The notes below the pieces were generated by a model. That model did no database searches. It worked only from the letters and a program-made list of their open reading frames with translations, and had not been told where the DNA came from. Source: Adiantum capillus-veneris (Eukaryota > Streptophyta > Polypodiopsida > Polypodiales > Pteridaceae). Taken from it: a DNA stretch of 64,000 nt. How positions within the stretch are numbered: position 1 is the stretch's first letter; each line of letters starts with the position of its first letter. Shown here one piece after another: positions 56,216-64,000 of this stretch. The stretch spans positions 55,180,647 through 55,244,646 of the forward strand of contig CM043942.1 in NCBI GenBank assembly GCA_014529385.2, in the 5' to 3' direction. The position numbers and the translations under genes are program-made.

Positions 56216-56935
56216 CTAATTCACCACGAGAGGGTGGGAGGTGAGGGGGGTAATCATCCACAAAGCAATCATTATACTGTGAGAGGAAATCTTATGTGTG
56301 TGAGAGAAAGATGATTGTGTGTGCTCCACTTCAGTAACAAATATCATGTATGCTTTGTCATACTTTCGTAGTGCACGTTTTGCTTGTGTGTGGGATATCA
56401 AGGGAAACATAGCAAGTGATGCAGCAGCAGAAAGTGAAATAGATTTGCCATTGAAAGTGAAATTCATTGTGTGTGTGCGATAGTCAATTTGTGGATTATG
56501 TTGGTGTCGAAATGGCATGCCCAAAATGATATCGATGGATTACAATGGTGCAATTAAAAAATCACGTTGTTCTGTGTAATCACCAATGGTAATTGTGAGA
56601 GATTTAATTTCACGTGTGCCATTGTACCTAGTTCCTTGAAAAGCACATTTAACTTTGTATGCAGATGGTGTGGTGGTTAAATTCAATTTTCTTACCAATT
56701 TTTCAGAAATAAAGTCGTGTGAACTACCATCATCATGTAAAATAGACACGCTTGAATCTTGAATTTTTCCTATTTGACAGAGCAAGGCATGAATTGAAAT
56801 TGGCTTACCTGGTAGGTGAGGTGGTGTTGCAGCTGTCCAATCAGCCATGTCATCGTCTAGGGTTCTGATGCATCTTCGATGTTGTGTATGCGAGCTGTGG
56901 GTTGGCGAGGTCCGGGTGGCCGATTGTTGGTGCAC
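56216..56935 (-). pseudogene. Protease region of element I
   Basis: The minus-strand frame 56935-56540 reads VSILHDDGSSHDFISEKLV, the retropepsin active site in the form DDGS where DSGS is usual, and VRKLNLTTTPSAYKV. After a stop at 56540 the same region continues with the second motif ILGMPFRHQHNP and NFTFNGKSISL (56524-56216). The product would process the polyprotein. The stop between the two motifs and frame changes before RT disable it. Confidence 0.85.
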
Positions 56936-57131
56936 TTGGCTTCAACATGGCCGTATAGGCGGCATTTGAAGCACCGAACACCATTACGACGTGCTGGGGG
57001 ATTGGGATATGTGTTTGAAATTTGAGGTGCAGTTGCAGTAAAAACATGGGAATGGTGATGATGCAGTATGCCTCTGCAATATATTTGCGCACAGAGTTGT
57101 ACCTCTTCTTTTGATTGAGCCTAAACCTCAC
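56925..57131 (-). pseudogene. C-terminal gag with CCHC zinc knuckle (element I)
   Basis: The minus strand encodes CFKCRLYGHVEAKC (CX2CX4HX4C, about 56976-56930), the nucleocapsid knuckle, preceded by a short tail with SKEEVQLCAQIYCRG and ISNTYPNPPARRNGVR. No capsid domain is found upstream, so the main part of gag has been deleted. Confidence 0.8.
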
Positions 57132-57608
57132 GCTCTTTTTTCACGATAATTGTGTCGCCTATGTCAAGGAGGTAGCACCGATTGTTAACAGAGAATCCCG
57201 GTTCTTCTAATTACTTCCTCAAAACTCCACCATTCAAAAAATATTGTTCAATGTCTCCTGTTTCTTTAAATCTCTATGCATAGACTAAGTATTATAATTA
57301 TATATGGGGGATGCTTAATACATTGTAAGTAAACGCTTAAACAAGTTAATTCTATTGAGTTTCATGCTTAATTATTCCTCAATCGTCTTTTAATTCCATG
57401 ATAATTCGTGTTGATTATTTTATTTATTTTAAACTTCAAGCAAGGTTTGTTTTAATTGAATTATATAACGATGTTTAGACACTTGTCGAAATAAAAATTT
57501 GATACCAATGATACTAATAAGATAAATAAGGAAAACTTAGTTGTGGATTGATGGTCATGAATCTCCTCGCATGCTCCTATCTAGCACTATCAGGAGCCTT
57601 TTAATCTG
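57132..57608 (-). other. Leader of element I, no capsid gene
   Basis: AT-rich sequence between the gag tail and the primer site. An intact Gypsy element would have about 1 kb of capsid sequence here. No open frame with gag similarity was found. Confidence 0.55.
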
Positions 57609-57620
57609 GCTCTGATACCA
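57609..57620 (-). promoter_or_regulatory. Primer binding site, tRNA-Met type (element I)
   Basis: The plus strand reads GCTCTGATACCA, so the minus strand reads TGGTATCAGAGC. It is one base from the LTR edge at 57622. Confidence 0.93.
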
Positions 57621-57621
57621 C

Positions 57622-57995
57622 TGCTACAGACGGGGCGTGGCTGCCCTGCAAAATACTCAAAAGAACACGCTGCAATCCATGAAAAAGCACAAATCGACAT
57701 ACTTCGAATCACACAACGCATAATCCAAGTTGTACACGAGCAGAGACAGAAAGAGAGCGTGATAGAACGAGAGAGCACGTGTAGGCGCACCACCTAGAGC
57801 AGAGTGCTACGCCGGCATGGCAAGAGAAGAGAGAAGAATAACACAGACACTGGGTACAATCTCCCCCGTGCAAGAGTGACCATGTCCCTCTTGCACGTAT
57901 TTAATTTATAGAGAAGTTCATGCTCAAAATTGAGTTACATCCAATTCACACTTGGGCATAAAATAGTCATGGCTCATAAAGAGCTCAATGTAACA
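57622..57995 (-). repeat. 5' LTR of element I
   Basis: Begins TGCTACAGACGGGGC and ends AATGTAACA on the plus strand. Much of it aligns with the LTRs of element D (CCTGCAAAATAC, GAGTGCTAC, ACAGACACTGGGTACAATC, CTCATAAAGAGC). The right edge is set by the terminal CA only. Confidence 0.78.
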
Positions 57996-58441
57996 ATTAA
58001 TAATATTAGAGTCTTGTGGGATGGTTTCTAACCTCACTCCTATCTTATTGCAGACATAGCGAGAACCACGAACATAGGACCCACTGTTCATTTCGCGGGA
58101 TCTCTCTCTCGATATCTCTTCTAGAGTTCTTTATGCTCTTGTATCTTTGTAACCCTAGTTGAGCTCGGAACAGACTTGGCTCACACTGTTGTATTGGCTT
58201 ACACTAACCCTAAAATATATTCAAGTTCTAGTCTCCAGTTTTAGTGTTTAATCTCAGTTTCTAGTTCAGTCTATATTTCAGTTCCAATCTTACATTTCAT
58301 TCCAGTCTTGTCTAATCTAAAGTCTTTGTCTGATCTGAATAACTCTAACTGACCAGCCTGGAATAGCTGTCATAAGGGTTCATTCTGGCGCGATCACGGT
58401 GGTTTGAGCTAAGTTGATCTTGACAAATGAATTATCTCACA
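57996..58441 (+). other. Probable LTR or leader of element J, plus a 60-bp block shared with the E LTR
   Basis: 58012-58075 (CTTGTGGGATGG, TCTAACCTCACTCCTATC, TTATTGCAG, AGCGAGAACCACGAA) is nearly the same as 25566-25625 in the E LTR. The rest, to CTCACA at 58441, is rich in short AGTTTxAGTxT repeats and precedes a primer-like TGGTGTTAGAGT, which is TGGTATCAGAGC with three transitions. It is therefore likely the LTR of the gag that follows, but no second LTR confirms it. Confidence 0.45.
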
Positions 58442-58470
58442 TTTGGTGTTAGAGTTTCCAGATATTGACA

Positions 58471-59380
58471 ATGCCGTCCAGACTAGTTTCACGTGGCAGA
58501 AGGCTAGCTACCAAATTCATGGATAATCCGGACTGTGTCAACCCAATCCCAAAAGTTTGAGCGAGGCTTTGATTGTGAGAGAGAACCCAGAAATGACACA
58601 GATGGATCAAGGGATTCTCAACATTCTACTCATTCCAGGCATAGACGTATAGAGAGAGCGAAAAGACGGACCCGGTCTCATGGATCTCAGCGAAGCCAAA
58701 AACCCACTAAGGAAAGAGAGGGCAGTAAGCGAAGTTATCGGTCAGCAAGACATAAATCAACAAAGCAAGCTGAAGAGGACACAATGACTCAGATCTAGGA
58801 TAACAAGGACTAGAAATCTGATACAGATCATTACACAAAAATAAGATCCAAAGATAGAAGGCCAGCTCACCTTCAACTTTCAAAGGAGGCAAGAAAGATG
58901 ACCCAGATGTACACATCCAAGCTTTTGAATAGTATGTTGAACTCAAGGACATAGATGAGGACGAATGGGGGGAATATTTTCCTCACACACTAAAGGAGAC
59001 AGGTAGAAAATGGTACTACCACTATCCAGCTTGCCAACTTAGATCCTACCATAAACTGCTTAAAGCTTTTCACTTGGAGTATTCAGATAATAGGGGTGAT
59101 GAGGATATAATGTGCAAATTGGATAAGATCAAGCAAGGCAAGTTGTCGGCCAGAAGCTATGTAGAAAAGATTAAGGAATTGACCAGACAATTGTAAGAGC
59201 TTCCATCATGAGAAAAGGATGCAAGCCTAGTTCCTTAATGGTTTCAAAAGCAAAAAGTTAGGGGAACAGGAGGTTCCAGCACCCACATAAGAAATTTAAT
59301 ATCTGATTCAAAGGGCATTGAAGTTGGAACAACAAGCCAAAAAGGAAAGAGCCACAAGAGAAGACAATTTGTTACCATAT
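58471..59380 (+). pseudogene. Gypsy gag remnant (element J)
   Basis: ATG 58471 opens MPSRLVSRGRRLATKFMDNP and is soon frameshifted. A Ser/Arg-rich part follows (58535-58798: RRIERAKRRTRSHGSQRSQK). From about 58884 a frame reads DDPDVHIQAFE, YVELKDIDEDEWGEYFPHTL, GRKWYYHYP, YHKLLKAFHLEYSDN and KLSARSYVEKIKELTRQL, the retrotransposon gag (PF03732-like) pattern of Tat-like elements. Stops follow. It ends at the LTR of element K. No pol is present. Confidence 0.78.
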
Positions 59381-59406
59381 ACATGTGGTAGTGATGTGTG
59401 TGAACA

Positions 59407-59597
59407 CGTTAGGACCGCCGGGGCATTTTTTCCCTCTTTAGGGGTTTTTTTTCCCCCGTGCATTGTATATATGCCCATCACTCTAGGGCTATCTATCTTT
59501 CCATTGCACACTAAGTAACACACTCTCAGTTGTGTGCCTTGAGCTTCCTTCATTTTCTCCAAGCTGTGTGCATTTCTCTGCAACCCTAATTCCAACA
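59407..59597 (+). repeat. 5' LTR of element K
   Basis: 191 bp ending CCAACA next to the primer site. The start reads CGTTAGGACC, probably TGTTAGG with the first T lost to C. It contains TTGTATATATGCCC (about 59464-59476) as TATA box. The left end is inferred because the 3' LTR is outside the window. Confidence 0.7.
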
Positions 59598-59599
59598 AT

Positions 59600-59611
59600 T
59601 GGTATTGGAGC
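59600..59611 (+). promoter_or_regulatory. Primer binding site (element K)
   Basis: TGGTATTGGAGC differs from the tRNA-Met site TGGTATCAGAGC at two positions. It is two bases after the LTR. Confidence 0.75.
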
Positions 59612-59956
59612 AAGTTGCATCCTCCCAGGCTTAGTCGCTAGCTGCTCCAACACATGCCTGCTCCCTTTCTCCGATTCAGTGAGGTTTGGCAAGCGTTCGT
59701 AGGTCGACAAAAATTTGGGACTGCTCAAAGAGCTTAGGTTTCTCAGATTTTTGAGTCGGGCTCATTCGGCCTCTGTTTCCACTACAGGCAGGTCTGCACA
59801 TGCAATTTCATCATTTTGTGCCATAATTTCTGTCAGTGTTGTTTTCTACAAAACAGTGTCTTACAGTCTACTACGGCTTGTGCTATATAGCACATGTTGT
59901 CCCCGCTTTGTTTCTCCTCTTTGCGGGCAATTTTCACATCAGGTGCAGCATTTACC

Positions 59957-60781
59957 ATGGCTGACAACAACAACATAGATGTGTTCAAGATGTTTGTTGT
60001 TGAGGACAGGTTGAATGGATACAATTACCCTATGTGGGCTTATATGATGCAACATGTTCTTGTGTCAAGAGGGTGTCTGGAATATTGTGCACGGCATTGA
60101 TGTTTGTCCTAGTTTTGAGGATGCAGGTGATGTTGAGGATGTGGCAGGTCTTGTTGCAAGGATTGCTGCTATTAGAGTTGTTTTGCCTACGTAGAACAAG
60201 CTCGTTGGGATGTAAAGGATGCGCAGGCTCATGCATTGATTGAGTTGTCTGTGAAGTGCACCATTATTCCTAACATTCATTCAACAAAATCTGCAAAACA
60301 GGCTTGGGATATTCTAGCAGGTCTTTATGCAAGCCGCAATGAGGCTAAAATTGCTTTGCTGCGTAAAGAGCTAGAATCAAAGATTATGCATGAGGAAGAT
60401 GATATGGACACTTTCCTTGTTGGTGTCAAGATATCAATGAGCAACTTATTTCTGCAGGTGAAGTCATTTCAGACAGTTCCCTTGTACAGACTGTTCTTGA
60501 TGCCTTACCAGACTTTTGCTAGTACATGAACCCACACGAAATCCTTAAGTTGTCAAATTTGATGCATTATGCACATTGCTGTTGCAAGAGCACTTGCACT
60601 TTCCAAAAAAACCAGGACTAGGTAGCTTGCAGTTGAACAGGCTTTTATTGCTTCTCAAAGAAAGGGTGGTAACAGCAGAGCCACTTCTTATGGTTTTGCT
60701 GCGAGTGGCAAAACTTTTGTTCCTAATGCTTCTGTTGGCAGCAATTCGTATGGAAATTCTGGTGATAAGGGCAAAAAGAAG
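59957..60781 (+). pseudogene. gag: gag of element K
   Basis: ATG 59957 opens MADNNNIDVFKMFVVEDRLN, then GYNYPMWAYMM, the Copia gag L-x-G-x-N-Y-x-x-W motif, with later frames giving WDVKDAQAHALIELSVKC, SAKQAWDILAGLYASRNEAK and EDDMDTFLVGVK. Frameshifts near 60080 and 60460 and a stop split it. Before 60781 another frame has a Gly/Ser/Asn-rich stretch leading to the knuckle. Confidence 0.85.
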
Positions 60782-61633
60782 ATGCGTTGCCACTATTGTA
60801 GAGCTAATAATCATTTGATCAAGCAGTGTCCTAAGTTGAAGGCTAAAGAGGCTAAGAAGAAAGAGGGTGGTTCCACTGCAAATGCTAATTCCACTACAAA
60901 TGCAGCCATTGTTGAGTCTTCTATAAAAGGAGACTGTGATGTTGATGTTGATGCAGAATGGGCTTTTAGTGCAAAGTGCACTTACAGTCCTGCTGTCCAT
61001 GATGCATGCTTGTCAGTTGCTGCAAATTCACATGTGTGGTATTTCGACAATGGTGCTACAAAGCACATTACCTCACATCGTGAATTGTTTACCTCTCTCG
61101 AGTCTATCCCTAATGGGAATTCAGTCACTTGTGCCAACAATGCCTCTCATCCGGTTCAGGGAGTTGGAAAGATTGTGCTTATTGCTGCAAATGGCAGTTC
61201 CTTCACACTTGTTGATGCACTTTATGTACCTGGGATCAAGAAGAATCTATTGTCTGTATCTGCACTTGCTAGACTTGGACTTGTAGTCAAATTTGTGGAT
61301 GACAGATGTACAGTTCATGATCTCGGTTTTGGTGATGAAATTGTTGCATCTGGCCTTTTGTGTCATGGGCTGTATAAACTCACTTTGTATGACAAGTGTG
61401 AACAAAATTTTGCAAATGCAGTTTCAGATTCAAGGGCTATTTCAGATGAAAAACTTTGGCATGCACGTTTTGGTCATCTGAATTTTGTCAGTTTGCTGCG
61501 TTTGCAGAAATCTGATATGGTTGCTTCTTTGCCGCCTCTTGAAGCACCTGTCAAACATGTTTGTGAAGGCTGTATTTTGGGTAAAATGCAACGTTCTAAG
61601 TTTCCAAAGGATGGTTCAGTTAGGGCCACATGA
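60782..61633 (+). pseudogene. Zinc knuckle, protease and GAG-pre-integrase (element K)
   Basis: MRCHYCRANNHLIKQCPK is the CCHC knuckle (CX2CX4HX4C). VWYFDNGATKHITSH is the Copia protease active site with N in place of S or T at the second position of D-[ST]-G-A. SVTCANNASHPVQGVGK and LYVPGIKKNLLSV match the protease of A. KLWHARFGHLN, HVCEGCILGK form the GAG-pre-integrase zinc module. The frame stops at TGA 61631, and the same frame continues with integrase. Confidence 0.93.
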
Positions 61634-62272
61634 AGGTTGCAGCTTGTGCATAGTGATGTTTGTGGGCCCATGCAAACTCCGTCCTTGGGCAATTACCTAT
61701 ACTTCATGAATTTTATTGATGATTACTCCAGGCATGCATGGCTATTTCCGCTTAAAGCGAAGTCCTAAGTTTTTATGTGCTTCAAACAATTTCTGGCTAT
61801 GGCTGAAAATGTATTGAAATGTACTATGGGCACCCTCCGTTTCGATCGAGGGAGGGAGTATATGTCTCATGAATTTAATGCATTTTTGGCTAGTCGTGGG
61901 ATAAAACACCAATGTACAGTGCCGTATATGCCTCAGCAAAATGGTGTTGCTGAGAGGAAAAATAGGTCTCTTACGAAAATGGCAAGATGTATGGTCAAGA
62001 GTCAAGCTTTACCACATTCATTTTGGCTCGAGGCTGTCATGTGTGCCACTTATGTACTCAACAGGTGTCCTACAAAAGCGTTGCAGTCTGTGACTCCATA
62101 TGAAGCATGGCATGATAGAAAGCCATCTATTGAGCACATGCGTGTTTTTGGTTGTTTGGCTTATGGCTTAGTGCCACAAGTGCAGCGCAGAAAATTGGAT
62201 GATAAGGCTGTCAAATGTATTTTTGTTGGTTATAGAATTGAAAGCAAAGGTTACAGGTTGTATCATCCGTAA
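61634..62272 (+). pseudogene. Integrase (element K)
   Basis: Same frame as the protease, with TAA 61766. LQLVHSDVCGPMQTPSLGN, FIDDYSRHAWLFPLKAKS and RFDRGREYMSHEF hold the first two catalytic D residues. PQQNGVAERKNRSLTKMA holds the E. FWLEAVMCATYVLNRCPTK, VFGCLAYGL and KCIFVGYRIESKGYRLY are standard Copia integrase C-terminal motifs. TAA 62270 ends it before the RT part. Confidence 0.93.
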
Positions 62273-62284
62273 ACAAAGCGTATT

Positions 62285-63622
62285 TTGGTTTCACGAGATG
62301 TAGTGTTTGTGGAAGATTCTGTTCAGCCCTTGCTGTCATGTACTAGAGACAGTAATGTAAGCTCACAGGACATTTATGACACTTTGTTGCCTCTTTTCAG
62401 TGGTGGAAGTTCGAATGTAAATTCCAATGAGGCAAATGTACAGCCTATGGGGGTTTTCAAAAATGTTACAAATCAGCCTATTACTGATGCAGATGTACAT
62501 GATGTACTTGATGAGGAAAGGGCTGAAAATGAGCAGGCTAGAGGTATGCCAAAATGGCTGGTGCACACTTTGTGTGATAGTAAATTGGATGCACCTTTGT
62601 CTAGTCGTACTCGTTCAGGCTCTCGCCATGCATCTTATGCATCAGATTGTTATGCTTTGGCTGTGTCTAGCTTACATGATGTTGAGGAACGGCTGTCTTC
62701 TGACGGAGCACAAAATTCAGAAAATTGGATGGCTGCCATGCAATTAGAATATGGTGCACTTATAGAAAATGACACATGGACTTTATGTGATTTGGCTCCT
62801 GGCAAAAAGGCCATTGGTACGAAGTGGGTTTACAATTTGAAACACAAGTTGGATGGTGAGATCGATCGCCATAAGGCTCGACTTGTTGCAAAGGGTTATG
62901 CACAGCAAAAATGCATAGATTATGAAGATACTTTTGCTCCCACTTGTCGTATGACTACTGTGCATTTTCTATGTGCATTGGCAGCTCATTTTGGTTGGGA
63001 TGTACATCAATCAGACATTGTTACTGCTTTCTTGAATGGTGACATATTTGAGGAAGTTTATGTAACACAGCCTCACGGTTTTGTCAAGAAAGGACAAGAG
63101 GACAAAGTGTGCAGATGTAAGAAAGCTTTGTATGGGTTGAAGCAATCTCCACGTGCTTGGTATGAGAAAGCTGACACTCATTTGATCAAACAAGGTTTTC
63201 GTAACAGTCCAACAGAAAGCACATTGTATGTAAATCATGAGGGTGATGTACTTCTCATTGTGGTTCTTTATGTAGATGATTTTCCGATCACTGGACCAAA
63301 TGAGAGACTTATTGCTGAATTGAAGGCTGAATTGAAGGCTGATTTGAATGCTACTTTCAAGATGAAAGATTTGGGGCTATTGCATCATTATTTGGGTATA
63401 GAGTTTAAGCAGTGTGATGGTGGAATTGCCTTGTGTCAGAAAAGTTACATAGAGACATTGCTATGTAAGTTTGGACTTGAGGATTGCAAACCTATTGCCA
63501 CTCCCATGGAAACAGGTTTGAAATTGAGTCTTCATGATGCTGGTGATCCTGCAGATGTCACTCTATACCAAACTATTGTTGGATGCCTCATTTATGTATG
63601 CAACACGAGACCGGATATTTAG
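62285..63622 (+). pseudogene. Reverse transcriptase (element K)
   Basis: 445-codon open frame. After a variable linker it reads WMAAMQLEYGALIENDTWTL, GKKAIGTKWVYNLKHK, RHKARLVAKGYAQ, DYEDTFAPTCRMTTVHFL, VHQSDIVTAFLNGDIFEEVY with the first catalytic D, KALYGLKQSPRAWYEKAD, and IVVLYVDDFPITG with the YVDD box. Then come MKDLGLLHHYLGIEF and a short exact duplication (AELKAELKA). TAG 63620 interrupts CNTRPDI*FAVSQVSRFM. Otherwise this RT is intact. Confidence 0.94.
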
Positions 63623-64000
63623 TTTGCAGTCTCACAGGTCAGCAGATTTATGCATAGCCCAGGGTCTAAGCATTGGCAGGCTGTCAAGAGGATTTTCCGC
63701 TACCTTAGTGGCACTTTACATCTTGGCTTGTTTTATCCCAAGGGGGATCATTGCCGCCAAACTTACATGCTTTTTTGGACTCAGATTGGGTTGGTTGTTT
63801 TGACACGAGAGTGTCCACAAGTGGTTTTTGTTTCATGCTTGGCAGTTCATGTATATCATGGTTGAGCAAGAAGCAACCTACTGTGGCCAATTCAAGCTGT
63901 GAGGCTGAGTACAGGGTAGTCGTCACAGCTACGGTTGAGTGTGTATGGCTCAAACGCCTTACGGCTGATTTGGGTGTTGGACAGGACATTTCCAACACTA
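63623..64000 (+). pseudogene. RNase H, 5' part (element K)
   Basis: SRFMHSPGSKHWQAVKRIFR and YLSGTLHLGLFY lead from RT into RNase H. After an indel near 63760 the frame reads DSDWVGCFDTRVSTSGFCF with the catalytic D, then SCISWLSKKQPTVANSSCEA with the E nearby and EYRVVVTATVECVWLKRL. The gene runs off the window. Confidence 0.9.

Larger units (their letters stand above)
55624..57995 (-). mobile_element. Element I: Ty3/Gypsy retrotransposon, minus strand, truncated
   Basis: On the minus strand: LTR (57995-57622), tRNA-Met primer site, a short leader, the tail of gag with a CCHC knuckle, protease and RT. The RT is cut at 55628 by the insertion of H, and RNase H, integrase and 3' LTR are not present next to it. 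The leader-to-knuckle distance is only about 500 bp, so most of the capsid has been deleted. The LTR resembles that of the non-autonomous element D. Confidence 0.87.
59407..64000 (+). mobile_element. Element K: Ty1/Copia retrotransposon, right end outside the window
   Basis: LTR (59407-59597), primer site, gag, zinc knuckle, protease, GAG-pre-integrase, integrase, RT and RNase H in Copia order, reaching into RNase H at base 64000. From 60782 to about 63770 one frame carries all of pol with only four stops, so the copy is decayed but young compared with A, to which it is related. Confidence 0.95.

Overview
The window is repeat-dense nuclear DNA of a land plant with a large genome. I found no intact host gene and no RNA gene. 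Almost all of it is LTR retrotransposons of the Ty1/Copia and Ty3/Gypsy classes, most carrying stop codons or frameshifts and many inserted into each other. One Gypsy element has the two RNase H domains of the plant Tat lineage. Its neighbours carry Gypsy and Copia proteins of a style that suggests a seed-free plant such as a fern or lycophyte, but no host gene confirms this and I hold it weakly. Elements are lettered in order of first appearance.

Layout. 1-2901: A, Copia, minus strand, cut by the window edge. 3960-15489: B, a complete 11.5-kb non-autonomous Gypsy-type element with 5-bp target duplications. It has gag and protease but no reverse transcriptase, and carries a captured DEAD-box helicase fragment. 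15504-24390: C, a short TRIM-like element whose 3' LTR is split by D (17413-24152, minus), a non-autonomous element carrying a captured MAP-kinase-kinase-kinase fragment. 25542-27458 and 45235-47185: E, a minus-strand relative of B that encodes a long coiled-coil protein. E is split by F (27459-45234, Gypsy), which is split by G (33087-42574, Tat-type Gypsy). G in turn holds a small inverted-repeat transposon (33430-33716) and a 2.0-kb insertion (36555-38560). About 47190-55623: H, a plus-strand relative of B and E, 5'-truncated, with the same coiled-coil protein and one 3' LTR. H is inserted into I (55624-57995, Gypsy, minus). 57996-59380: J, a Gypsy gag remnant. 59407-64000: K, a nearly full Copia element running off the right edge.

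How the parts relate. B, E and H form one non-autonomous superfamily. They have LTRs of about 920 bp and G-rich 3' polypurine tracts, and B and H share a gag-side plan of protease, W-P-K repeat protein, conserved noncoding block and 3' cargo region. In B the cargo region holds host helicase sequence; in E and H it holds the coiled-coil protein. D has LTRs related to those of I, so an I-type element is a plausible source of its replication machinery.

The most interesting signal is in B and H. Each carries an array of a family-specific perfect palindrome (24 bp in B, seven copies; 18 bp in H, four copies). In each family the LTR contains one 12-nt copy of the left half of that same palindrome, ending 3 nt past the centre, at the equivalent LTR position. 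Palindrome and LTR half-site have changed together between families, which points to a co-evolving cis-acting recognition system. Family-specific inverted repeats around the TATA box, and a conserved block with a compensatory base change and an internal polypurine tract, point the same way.
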